Below, piece by piece: positions 1-8,520 of a DNA stretch of 64,000 bases. A program made the translations under genes and the position numbers. A model generated the notes under the pieces. That model saw only the letters and a program-made list of their open reading frames with translations, made no database searches and was not told the origin of the DNA. The DNA is taken from positions 20,856-84,855 of the forward strand of contig WYAU01000021.1 of the NCBI GenBank assembly GCA_011525665.1, written 5' to 3'. Position 1 is the first letter of the stretch. Every line of letters starts with the position of its first letter. This DNA is from Candidatus Brocadia sp. Its GTDB lineage: Bacteria > Planctomycetota > Brocadiia > Brocadiales > Brocadiaceae.

Positions 1-1814
1 CCACCGATGAACCTTGTTGAATCCGGGATGTTTATGCCGTTTTTTGCCAGTCCGGCACGTACTTCCGGTTCGTTGCAGATAGCCGCAAAAAGACGTCCGT
101 TAGGCGCACCGCGTCCCCCGGCGCATGCCCCACAATCATGGGCAGCCTCGTGAGGATTATTAAGACTACTCGATCCGTGTCCCAGAACAAATATATAGGG
201 TGAAAAGTTATCTGAAAACCCGGCGCCCTTGAGGATCGCCGTAGCGCGAACAATGCGGTCTTCCAGACTCCATCCGTTTTTGTTTTCACCGGTTTCCTTT
301 TTGTAGATCAACTGAGTTTTGGGTTCGTGGGCAGCCAGATACCGTCGCAGCCTGGAACTGTACTGAGGAAAAAGGATATCCATTATATAGGGAAGGAGAT
401 TAACCAGACCGCTGAAAATCGTGTGGACAAAACTCCCGAAAAGGGTCTTGGACGCCTGTGTAATCGCCCACTGCACTCTCCCGTAGAACTGGAGTTTTTT
501 GGGCATTGCATCTTCAGGCTTTACCGCCTTTTCGTAAATTTGCACGGATGGCTTAACCAACGGATGAGGACACATCTTGCGGTAGTGCTTCTCCGGCGCC
601 GCCTTAAATCTCATATCAAGGCCAAAATGGCCCGCCGCACCCAGGGTTTCTGCTCCCTGATCTATCTGCTCCAGATGGCGGCGGAAAGATTCTTCACGGT
701 CGTCGATGCAGCAGAGGACCTGATAGTTCCTGAGCCTGTACGGTGGTTTCTCGATAATGGCGCACTGCCGGTATGCGGAAAGGAACTGGTTGTAAAAGGT
801 ATCCTCATAGGCGCGCTGCCAAATCTCCTGGCGATTTTCATCGGTGAGCTGGGCAACCTCTTTGGGAAACGGAGCGTTATCTTTAATATCCAGTGCCTTC
901 ACAATAGCAGCAACAAAATACGGGTCATACAACGGTTCCGGCTTATAGACGGGTATTTTAAAAGTTGATATCTCACGTATGGATTCTATGGCGGCTAACT
1001 CCAGCGTGAGAATGACGGAAACGGCCTCTTCAAACACAGCCTTTACATCATGCTTTGGGACCCACTCCACCGTGGTTTCCAACGCCTTTATGGTACCTGC
1101 CCATCCCTTGTACCGGTAGAGGGTACGGAATATATAATCATCAAGATGTTCATCAGGAATAGCCAGCACTTTAATCAGAAAAGCCGTGGCATCACTGCAT
1201 TGATACTGCTTCACCAAAGCGATGATTTGTTTTACTGTTTTGAGAAATTTCGTGCTTAAGAAACCACCCTTCGAGTAAATGTCACAAAAACAATACCATA
1301 GCCCCCTCTCCCGGTGCGGCATGGGCCAGTAGGCAAGACCAAAGTCAAAATAGGATGCCATAAACTTGAAGAAAATAGGTCCCATCAATTCGTCAATATC
1401 TATATTGTGGACAGTCCGAATTGCCTCCCGGTAATAGCCGGGCCGCTGATAAGCCGTATTCTTTACAAACTGCATGATTCGGGCGTCCGGCGCGGGACGG
1501 GTATGAGGCTTCTCCGTCATGAGGTCAAACAGCATTTCAGGCTGAATCGCAAGCTGATGACGTTCAATATATTCCCGGATATTCTTGAGAAGGGCATTTG
1601 CGGTGATGCGCCCCCGTTCAAACGCGAGGTGAAACTCTTCTTCGGACATAAAGGCCTTGGCGCCATACGCACGCCCCGCCTGCTTGACACCTTCAAAAAA
1701 GTCGTATGCCTCAAAATGGTGAATGGTGTTGTGATGAACAAAGAATGGCAGCGGGCCTTGATCAGGCATCAGGTGCTTTGCGTGCTCGATTGCGTGATTA
1801 ATCTTGTCAGACAT
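1..1814 (-). CDS. dabA: DabA-family (DUF2309) inorganic carbon transporter subunit, 3' end beyond the window
   Basis: DabA proteins are zinc, carbonic-anhydrase-like proteins that work with the membrane protein DabB to accumulate dissolved inorganic carbon. The frame starts at ATG 1814 (MSDKINHAIEHAKHL) and stays open to base 3, showing about 604 residues; the C-terminus lies off the left edge. The four residues expected to bind zinc are visible: Cys369 and Asp371 in CIDDREESFRRHLE, His546 in LGHGSSSLNNPHEAAHD and Cys561 in DCGAC, with the same 15-residue His-Cys spacing as the second DabA at 2620. The N-terminal FVHHNTIHHFE motif is also typical. No clear Shine-Dalgarno precedes the ATG. It is transcribed away from the second dabA, so two Dab loci share an 0.8-kb divergent spacer. 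The family call is firm; the transport role is inferred from the family. Confidence 0.85.
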   Translation of the reverse strand, partial: MSDKINHAIEHAKHLMPDQGPLPFFVHHNTIHHFEAYDFFEGVKQAGRAYGAKAFMSEEEFHLAFERGRITANALLKNIREYIERHQLAIQPEMLFDLMTEKPHTRPAPDARIMQFVKNTAYQRPGYYREAIRTVHNIDIDELMGPIFFKFMASYFDFGLAYWPMPHRERGLWYCFCDIYSKGGFLSTKFLKTVKQIIALVKQYQCSDATAFLIKVLAIPDEHLDDYIFRTLYRYKGWAGTIKALETTVEWVPKHDVKAVFEEAVSVILTLELAAIESIREISTFKIPVYKPEPLYDPYFVAAIVKALDIKDNAPFPKEVAQLTDENRQEIWQRAYEDTFYNQFLSAYRQCAIIEKPPYRLRNYQVLCCIDDREESFRRHLEQIDQGAETLGAAGHFGLDMRFKAAPEKHYRKMCPHPLVKPSVQIYEKAVKPEDAMPKKLQFYGRVQWAITQASKTLFGSFVHTIFSGLVNLLPYIMDILFPQYSSRLRRYLAAHEPKTQLIYKKETGENKNGWSLEDRIVRATAILKGAGFSDNFSPYIFVLGHGSSSLNNPHEAAHDCGACAGGRGAPNGRLFAAICNEPEVRAGLAKNGINIPDSTRFIG

Positions 1815-2619
1815 CGTTTCCGCTGATGAAAGAGAAAAACTCTACAAGTAAAAAACAAAAATCAAGAATAAACAATTCCCTGCAGAATTTGGTAAAGGAG
1901 AACAAGAGAGATAGATTTACTCATATTTATGATAAATTTCTGAATGATGGTATGGCAGTAATGGCAGCCAAGAATCGCACAACCTGTTTCAACGAGGAAT
2001 GAAATGTCTCAACGAAAAACCCACTCAGATTAACTATCTAATGAACTACTTTACGCAGTAAACTCACGAAAACATGATACAGAAAATATCTTGAAATTCA
2101 AGTGTTATTTAAAAAAAACGGAATATTATAGGGATTATTCTTTAAAATGCAAGTTTATTCTGAGTAAATATTTTATTTTTGATAAATTGCTTGGCAATAC
2201 CCCATTCGGTCTATTAATCGGATTCATTGACTCGAAAATCTTCTGATGTATTTGATCTGTTTATCCGGCATAAAAAAATCGAGGCAATCGAATATTAAGA
2301 TATGGTCTTTGTATAGACCAATAAGGGTCAGAAAGGCGGAGATTCCATTCGTTTGTGTTTAACCATGCAGTTTTACTATACTCACAGTTATATTTACCCT
2401 GCAATTCTCATAAAAAACTTGTAATTATTTCTTTTTTTGCTATAGTAATAAATTTAATTGTGGTGAACGGTATCAGAACAACAAACCATGATTCTGTTTA
2501 CCCCATGCGTAGCCCTATTTTATTGCATTACCCGTTTTTAGAATAGATACCTTGAAATACGTATTTCCTTCTCAATTAGCTAGTATTCATCTTATAAGCC
2601 GAAAGAATTGCCTGCCCCT
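1815..2619. other. Divergent intergenic spacer between two dabA genes
   Basis: This is an 0.8-kb AT-rich stretch with no convincing gene. A 63-codon open frame at 2355-2546 has no ribosome site and no recognisable motif, so I do not call it. The spacer must carry the promoters of both dabA genes, but I could not pick a confident -10/-35 pair. Confidence 0.5.
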
Positions 2620-5118
2620 ATGACGAAACCGCACGATTCTTCTTTCGATGAACATGCAGTAATCCATGATCTGAAGCACTACTTGCCGGCCCAGAACCCA
2701 TTAAAAGATTTTATCCATCACAACACCCTGCATGCATTTCAGAACCTGAAATTCCACGATGGCTGTAGCCGCGCATCTGAAATCTTTGGTTATAGCGTAA
2801 GCCTTTCCATTGACGAATACCGGAACCTTTATAAATCGGGCCGCATTCGGGAAGATATCCTTGAAAAAGTTATTGCCGAACGAAAGGGGCCCTCCCTTTT
2901 ACAGGAATGGAAGGAGCATGCGCTTTTCAGGCAATACGGAGATCTCCCGCCGCCCCGGATAGGGTCGCTGCGCGCCAACTGGAAAAGGCATTACAAGATT
3001 GATATGGATTCTCTAGTGCATCCGCTGCTCTTCCGCGTCCTTTGCAGTTACCTGGACCAGGGCATTTCCATATGGAAGTTTCCCGTCTGGAACAAGGGTT
3101 TTCTCACCTCTATAAAAGAAATGGAACGGCTCAGTTTCACCAGTTTTTTCAGAACAGACTGGCCCAGAAGGCTTTTGCTGAAAAGTGACTGTACAATCGA
3201 AGCGTTGCTGGACATCCTGATTGGAGACGAATCGCTCTACAAGCAATACTTATTTGATCAGCAGTTTGCCCATCAGGGATGGTCAGGGATGGTTTCCCTG
3301 GTGGAGGATATACCACAAACCCTGCTGGACCGAAAGCAAATTACTCTCAAGGAACTGATTATATTTGAGCTCCTGCTGGAAATAGATGCGCTCGATTTTC
3401 GTTTTGGTAAAAACTGGCAGCCGCTCTGCAAAAGCCTTAAGGAAAAACCTGCCGACCTATTCGCAGAGATTCCGGAACGGGATCTGCATGAAGTGAGGCA
3501 GATCTGGCAGGAGGCGTTTGAATGGAGCTATTACGACGAAGTACTCTCAGGTCTCATCGCAAAAAAACAGGATGAAAACAAGGTGAATTACGCCAGTTTC
3601 CAGGCGGTTTTTTGCATTGACGACCGGGAATGTTCGTTCCGTCGTTACATTGAAAAATTGGATCCCGACAGTGAAACCTTCGGTGCGCCCGGATTCTTCA
3701 GTGCGGAGTTTTTCTATCAGCCCGAAGGGGGAAAGTTTTATACGAAGCTGTGCCCCTGGCCCGTGACGCCCAAACATTTAATCAAGCAGGTCGAGAGCAA
3801 AAGCGAACGGAAAAAGGATGTGCATTTCTCCAAACATGCCCACTCTTTTTTTGGCGGGGCATTGATTGCCCATACGATTGGGTTTTGGTCGGCAGTTCGG
3901 TTATTTTTCAACATTTTCAGGCCAACAATGGGGCCTGCTGCGTCATATTCCTTCCGCCACATGGACAAGTTTTCAAAGCTCACCATTGAAAATATCCATC
4001 CGGGTGATACGGAAAATGGCCTGCAAATAGGGTACACCATTGAGGAGATGGCAAACCGTGCTGAAGGGCTTCTGAAAATGATCGGACTGGTGAAAGATTT
4101 TGCCCCGATTGTGTATCTCGTAGGGCATGGCGCAAGCAGTGTAAACAATCCCCACTTTGCAGCATATGATTGCGGTGCTTGTTCCGGAAAGGCCGGTTCC
4201 GTAAACTCACGCGTGATGTGCCATATCCTTAATCATTCCGGGGTGAGAAAAATTCTGAGCACACGGGGCGTTGCCATTCCGCCTGAAACCCAGTTTGTGG
4301 GCGGTCTGCATGATACCACCCGAGACGAAATTATCTTTTTTGATGAAGGCATTCTATCGCTCGGCAACCAGAAAAGACATCAAATTAACCTGAAAACCTT
4401 TGAAAATGCCCTGGACCTTAATGCCAAAGAGCGATCGAGAAGGTTTGTTTCCATCAACACCAGACAACAACCGAAAACCATCCATAAAAAAATTCTCCGG
4501 CGTTCGGTATCACTCTTTGAACCGCGTCCGGAACTCAATCATGCCACAAACGCCCTGTGCATTGTCGGCAGAAGGTTGCTAACCTCGCACCTGTTTTTAG
4601 ATAGGCGGGCGTTTTTTAACTCATTTGATTACCGGGTTGACCCTGAGGGAAAATATCTGCTCAATATTTTAAATGCCGTTGCCCCCGTGTGCGGAGGCAT
4701 CAACCTTGAATATTTTTTCTCGCGGGTGGATAACCAAAAATTGGGCGCCGGAACAAAACTTCCTCACAATGTCATGGGACTGTTTGCTGTCGCTAATGGC
4801 GCTGACGGGGATTTACGGCCGGGGCTTCCCAGCCAGATGATTGAGGTGCATGACCCTGTCCGGCTCCTGGTCATCGTAGAGCATTTCCCCCACGTGGTGC
4901 TGAAAACAATCCAAACGGTGCCGGCAACCTATGAATGGTTTGTCAATGAATGGGTGCACCTCATTGCAATCAATCCTGAAACGCAGGAACTTTTCCGTTT
5001 TAAGGATGGGGCTTTCTTTCCGTATAAACCGCTCAAACAAACAATCGAGACGGTTTCGGATATAACACCACTGATAGAAGAAAATATTGATAATTTGCCC
5101 GTCTACGTATTGGAATAG
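2620..5118 (+). CDS. dabA: DabA-family (DUF2309) inorganic carbon transporter subunit
   Basis: Complete DUF2309/DabA protein of about 832 residues, predicted to be the cytoplasmic zinc subunit of a DabAB inorganic-carbon pump. Counting from the ATG at 2620, the predicted zinc ligands are Cys332 and Asp334 in CIDDRECSFRRYIEKLDP, His503 in GHGASSVNNPHFAAYDCGAC and Cys518 in the same stretch. The N-terminal NPLKDFIHHNTLHAFQ motif is typical of the family. An in-frame TTG at 2608 would add four residues (MPAP); neither start has a clear ribosome site, and I prefer the ATG. The DabB-like membrane gene follows 284 bp downstream on the same strand, separated by a composite palindromic repeat. It is only distantly similar to the divergent dabA at 1814, so the two look like separate lineages rather than a recent duplication. 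The carbon-uptake role rests on the family assignment. Confidence 0.88.
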   Translation: MTKPHDSSFDEHAVIHDLKHYLPAQNPLKDFIHHNTLHAFQNLKFHDGCSRASEIFGYSVSLSIDEYRNLYKSGRIREDILEKVIAERKGPSLLQEWKEHALFRQYGDLPPPRIGSLRANWKRHYKIDMDSLVHPLLFRVLCSYLDQGISIWKFPVWNKGFLTSIKEMERLSFTSFFRTDWPRRLLLKSDCTIEALLDILIGDESLYKQYLFDQQFAHQGWSGMVSLVEDIPQTLLDRKQITLKELIIFELLLEIDALDFRFGKNWQPLCKSLKEKPADLFAEIPERDLHEVRQIWQEAFEWSYYDEVLSGLIAKKQDENKVNYASFQAVFCIDDRECSFRRYIEKLDPDSETFGAPGFFSAEFFYQPEGGKFYTKLCPWPVTPKHLIKQVESKSERKKDVHFSKHAHSFFGGALIAHTIGFWSAVRLFFNIFRPTMGPAASYSFRHMDKFSKLTIENIHPGDTENGLQIGYTIEEMANRAEGLLKMIGLVKDFAPIVYLVGHGASSVNNPHFAAYDCGACSGKAGSVNSRVMCHILNHSGVRKILSTRGVAIPPETQFVGGLHDTTRDEIIFFDEGILSLGNQKRHQINLKTFENALDLNAKERSRRFVSINTRQQPKTIHKKILRRSVSLFEPRPELNHATNALCIVGRRLLTSHLFLDRRAFFNSFDYRVDPEGKYLLNILNAVAPVCGGINLEYFFSRVDNQKLGAGTKLPHNVMGLFAVANGADGDLRPGLPSQMIEVHDPVRLLVIVEHFPHVVLKTIQTVPATYEWFVNEWVHLIAINPETQELFRFKDGAFFPYKPLKQTIETVSDITPLIEENIDNLPVYVLE

Positions 5119-5136
5119 TTTTATAGTATTACCGTG

Positions 5137-5240
5137 TAAAAACTTCTTTTTTTGTGTAAGTTTTTGCCTCCCCTTTATCGTTCGACTGAGCTCGCGACGA
5201 AGTTCCCTCCTTGTGAAGGGGGGGGAAAGAGGGGTGGTCA
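5137..5240. repeat. Composite palindromic repeat, copy 1
   Basis: The first half is a hairpin (AAAAACTT, a pyrimidine-rich loop, AAGTTTTT at 5138-5166). The second half is a C-rich/G-rich inverted repeat (5203-5238, CCCTCCTTGTGAAGGGGG core). The same two-part design recurs at 20869-20945 and 51216-51275, and the first half alone at 44329-44356. It lies between dabA and dabB. Confidence 0.7.
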
Positions 5241-5402
5241 ATTTGGTTGCGGCTATGCTGCGCTAGATAATTTCTGCCAAAGCAGATAGTAGTGTTACAA
5301 CCAGCAATTGGACAAAAGGTCGTGCAGAATGTAATTGTGGTCTTTACCAAACGGGTATCAAGGCAACCGATTGAGAATTTTCTACCATGAATCCCGTCCG
5401 GA

Positions 5403-7364
5403 ATGATTTCCGCGGAGAAGGGAGCTATGCAATCATCTCAAATACCGAATGAGAGTTTATCGTCTTATCTGTCGACGATGTATAAAACGGGAGACATGGC
5501 AATGTTTCTTCCGTATTTTATTCTAATCCCGATACTAGGATTTCTGATAAGCTGGTCAATTCCGAAGAAAAACGAAAAGGTTATCTCGTGGACAGCTTTT
5601 ATCACCGTCGGGCTGCATTTGCTGACGGCTGCCGGATTTATTATCTACTGGCTTTTGCAACATCATCCTTACCTGAACCTGCCGGGATGGGTGCTCTACC
5701 AGACTTCCAAATACTCATTTTATTTTAGTCTTTATTTTGATAACGTCACAGCTACCTACCTGATCGTAGGCGATATCATCCTCTTCCAGGTAGCTGCTTA
5801 CAGCCGCTGTTATTTACATCGCGAAGAAGGCTATAAAAGGTTTTTCAGCACGATTCTCTTATTTTATCTGGGATACAACATTACCATTTTTTCCGGCAAT
5901 CTGGAAACCTTGTTTATCGGGTGGGAAATGCTCGGCATCTCTTCCTTCCTGCTGATTGCCTTTTACCGTGACCGCTATCTGCCTGCAAAAAATGCCGTAA
6001 AAGTAGTTTCCGTTTACCGGCTCGGCGACGTGGGGCTGATACTGGCCATGTGGCTGAGCCATCACCTGTGGCACGGGAATGTATCATTTCTGCAGTTAAG
6101 CAGCCATGAATTGGTAAGCGCAAAACTTCAAACAAACACCCTCCTTGGCCTCTTTGTTTCCTTGACAATACTAATGTCAGCAGTTGCAAAATCAGCGCAG
6201 CTTCCGGTAACCTCGTGGTTGCCACGCGCCATGGAAGGACCCACTCCGTCCAGCGCCATTTTTTACGGTAGCCTTTCTGTTCACATAGGCGTCTTTGTTC
6301 TCTTGCGCACGATGCCCTTTTGGGAGCATCAGTTAGCCGTCCGGATTTTTATCGGTGTGATCGGGTTGGCAACCAGTGTCATTGCAACGGGAATTGCACG
6401 GGTACAGTCAACGATAAAAACCCAGATCGCCTATGCTTCCGCTGCGCAAATCGGGATTATGTTTATTGAAGTAGCTGCAGGCTTTGAGGAGGTTGCCCTC
6501 ATTCACTTTGCCGGAAATGCCTTCCTGCGGGCGTACCAGCTCCTGGTTTCCCCTTCGGTGGTGAGTTACCTCATACGGGAACAGTTTTATAACTTTAAAC
6601 CCCGCGAGCACACCTTTGAAGATTCTTTTTCTAGAAAGGCGGCATACACCATTTACATGCTCTGCATGAAAGAATGGAATCTTGACAACCTGATGTACCG
6701 CTATATGTGGAATCCACTGAAGTGGTTAGGGAAATGGCTGGATTTCCTTACCCTGAGCCGGGTTGTTTATTTCGGTATCCCGGCTTATTTTGCAGGGGTG
6801 GCTCTTGTTTACTACCGGGAACTGCTTTGGGAACCCTTTGAAAAATCTCTTCCCTATCTGTTCTGTTCTATTGCCCTGATGCTGGTATTGAAATCATTCG
6901 CCGAAAGAAAATTGGCGCGTATGAGCTGGCTGCTGGTGATCATGCATCACTTTTGGATTGCGCTGGCGATTTCCGTCAACGAACGGTTCTATTTCAACGA
7001 GGACCGCCTTTATTTAAGCGGTATTGTCGTTGCCGGAATTGTAGGGTTCATCATTCTCTGGTGGCTGCGCTCTCATGAAGGCAGCATTGATATGGATCAG
7101 TTTCACGGCCATTCGTACCGCCACCCGAAATTTGCATTTGTTTTTCTGCTGGCATGCCTGGGGCTATCGGGTTTCCCAATCTCGCCTACCTTTGTGGGGG
7201 AAGATCTGATCTTTATCCACATTCGTGAAGACCAGATTGTGTTGGCCATCATGGTTTCGCTGAGCTATGTTATTGACGGACTTTCCCTCATCCGGATGTA
7301 CGCGCGCGTGTTTCTCGGACCGCATTCAAAATCAATTTACGAAATGGCATACCGGTCTTCATAA
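5403..7364 (+). CDS. dabB: DabB-like NuoL/MrpA-family proton-conducting membrane protein
   Basis: Hydrophobic protein of 653 residues in the NADH-quinone oxidoreductase subunit 5 (proton antiporter, Proton_antipo_M) family. The core carries the family signature: acidic and basic residues in GNLETLFIGWEMLGISSFL (about residues 163-181), KSAQLPVTSWLPRAMEGPTP in the middle, and many transmembrane segments to the C-terminus. It directly follows a dabA gene on the same strand, the standard dabA-dabB pairing, so the predicted role is the ion-coupled membrane half of an inorganic-carbon pump rather than part of complex I, whose own NuoL is at 35188. The start is either ATG 5403 or ATG 5427; the latter has AAGGGAG immediately upstream but very close. 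A stand-alone cation antiporter subunit is the alternative. Confidence 0.8.
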   Translation: MISAEKGAMQSSQIPNESLSSYLSTMYKTGDMAMFLPYFILIPILGFLISWSIPKKNEKVISWTAFITVGLHLLTAAGFIIYWLLQHHPYLNLPGWVLYQTSKYSFYFSLYFDNVTATYLIVGDIILFQVAAYSRCYLHREEGYKRFFSTILLFYLGYNITIFSGNLETLFIGWEMLGISSFLLIAFYRDRYLPAKNAVKVVSVYRLGDVGLILAMWLSHHLWHGNVSFLQLSSHELVSAKLQTNTLLGLFVSLTILMSAVAKSAQLPVTSWLPRAMEGPTPSSAIFYGSLSVHIGVFVLLRTMPFWEHQLAVRIFIGVIGLATSVIATGIARVQSTIKTQIAYASAAQIGIMFIEVAAGFEEVALIHFAGNAFLRAYQLLVSPSVVSYLIREQFYNFKPREHTFEDSFSRKAAYTIYMLCMKEWNLDNLMYRYMWNPLKWLGKWLDFLTLSRVVYFGIPAYFAGVALVYYRELLWEPFEKSLPYLFCSIALMLVLKSFAERKLARMSWLLVIMHHFWIALAISVNERFYFNEDRLYLSGIVVAGIVGFIILWWLRSHEGSIDMDQFHGHSYRHPKFAFVFLLACLGLSGFPISPTFVGEDLIFIHIREDQIVLAIMVSLSYVIDGLSLIRMYARVFLGPHSKSIYEMAYRSS

Positions 7365-7382
7365 CCATCCAAAGAGAACGTG

Positions 7383-8429
7383 GGGGTCAGACCTTAAAAA
7401 TAGAATACAAAATCTGATCGATCTCTTGTTTTAATCTTCTTTCTGTTTTCATTCGCTCACTTATCCGCAGGGAGGCTTTTGTTACCGCACTTAAACTTAC
7501 ACCAAACACCACCCCTATCTTCTTATTATCTAATCCACTGTGTTCCTTTAACAGGTATATGCATACATCCCTGGCTCTTTGCGGTACCCGTCTCTTCCTC
7601 TGGAGTAGCTGACTTCGTTCGACCTCGAAATACCTTGCAACTTCGTCCAATACCTTTTCCACTATCCCGTCATCCCCTACCATCTTTTTCTGCGGTAATT
7701 CTGCATCCCTTGCAGAGAGTCGGTTGATAAATTTCTTTTGTACCCAACCAACAAACTCTTCGCTTCCCAGGATAAGACCATATTTGACCTCATCCAGAAA
7801 TTTCTTTTCCTGACCTGATTTTTCTCTTATTAACTTCCTGTATTCAGCCCTCGATTTATTTTCATCCTTGCCTAATCCTTCTAAAATCCCCTCACAGAAT
7901 AACCAAGGATGGATTTTCTTTGTCTTTACATAATCATGGTAGCTGCTCCATGTATACTCCTCTAATTCCTTTACTATGCCTGCACGGACAGGATTTAAAT
8001 GGATATAGAAACTTAATCCCCTCCAGTAAGAATCCTCTCCTACGAGTATACTTTTGAATCGTCCCTGGAAAAGATGCCCACTCCTTCTATATTTCCGGTT
8101 AAAATAGATGCTGTAAGATGTTTGCACCCATTGCATTGCCTTGGAAAGATTCGCCTCTCGTGTGCGTAAAAACAGATGATAATGATTCCCCATCAGGACA
8201 AAGGCAAATATCTCTAACCGGAACTTCTCAGAGGCCTTTTCGAGATACTCCAAAAATCTATGATAATCCCCATCGGCATAAAATACCTCTCCCTGAGCAA
8301 CTCCTCTTGAGATAATATGATATATTGCATTGGTATATTGGATTCTCCAGGGTCGTGCCATAATGACGGATTAAAATAACTTAATGTTGTAATCTTGTCA
8401 AGTGTATTCTGTAATCAAGGTCTGACCCC
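7383..8429. mobile_element. REP-associated transposase element bounded by 13-bp inverted repeats
   Basis: GGGGTCAGACCTT at 7383-7395 and its exact reverse complement AAGGTCTGACCCC at 8417-8429 bracket a single transposase gene. The transposase stop codon lies inside the left repeat. The unit sits between dabB and fdhA and looks like an insertion that splits a carbon-metabolism neighbourhood. No target-site duplication is evident, as expected for a single-strand HUH mechanism. Confidence 0.75.
7387..8361 (-). CDS. REP-associated tyrosine transposase (RAYT, IS200-like Y1 domain) with C-terminal HTH
   Basis: Single-strand DNA transposase/recombinase of the Y1 HUH family, 324 residues. The HUH motif is visible as GNHYHLF (His60, His62), and the following helix DSYWRGLSFYIHLNPVRAG contains the candidate catalytic tyrosine (Tyr112 or Tyr119). 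RSGHLFQGRFKS is a RAYT signature. Residues about 235-310 form a DnaA-like helix-turn-helix DNA-binding extension, longer than in minimal IS200 transposases. The gene fills the space between two 13-bp inverted repeats. RAYTs typically act on such palindromes and often survive as single-copy genes. The frame is intact, so it is probably functional or recently so. Confidence 0.9.
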   Translation of the reverse strand: MARPWRIQYTNAIYHIISRGVAQGEVFYADGDYHRFLEYLEKASEKFRLEIFAFVLMGNHYHLFLRTREANLSKAMQWVQTSYSIYFNRKYRRSGHLFQGRFKSILVGEDSYWRGLSFYIHLNPVRAGIVKELEEYTWSSYHDYVKTKKIHPWLFCEGILEGLGKDENKSRAEYRKLIREKSGQEKKFLDEVKYGLILGSEEFVGWVQKKFINRLSARDAELPQKKMVGDDGIVEKVLDEVARYFEVERSQLLQRKRRVPQRARDVCIYLLKEHSGLDNKKIGVVFGVSLSAVTKASLRISERMKTERRLKQEIDQILYSIFKV

Positions 8430-8447
8430 ATTATTCTCTTTTTCAAA

Positions 8448-8498
8448 ACGAAAATAAAAAAGGCTACCAAGGGATTTGATCCCCTGAGTAGCCTTTTC
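8448..8498 (-). terminator. Rho-independent terminator of fdhA
   Basis: Read on the minus strand, GGCTAC at 8488-8493 pairs with GTAGCC at 8462-8467 around an inner AGGGGAT/ATCCCTT helix, followed by a T-rich run (8448-8461). It lies 23 bp beyond the fdhA stop codon. Confidence 0.85.
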
Positions 8499-8520
8499 AG
8501 TAACATTTTTCCCGAAGAGT

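Noticed and set aside
327..968. Long plus-strand open frame of 213 codons
   Set aside because: It is antisense to the dabA-like gene, whose frame is continuous and has clear family motifs; the plus frame has no family features.
1314..1826. Plus-strand open frame of 170 codons
   Set aside because: Also antisense to the same dabA-like gene; no motif or ribosome site.
2355..2546. Possible small gene between the dabA genes
   Set aside because: No ribosome site, no recognisable motif, AT-rich surroundings.
5129..5350. Short frames over the repeat between dabA and dabB
   Set aside because: They are translations of the palindromic repeat and intergenic sequence, with no ribosome site.
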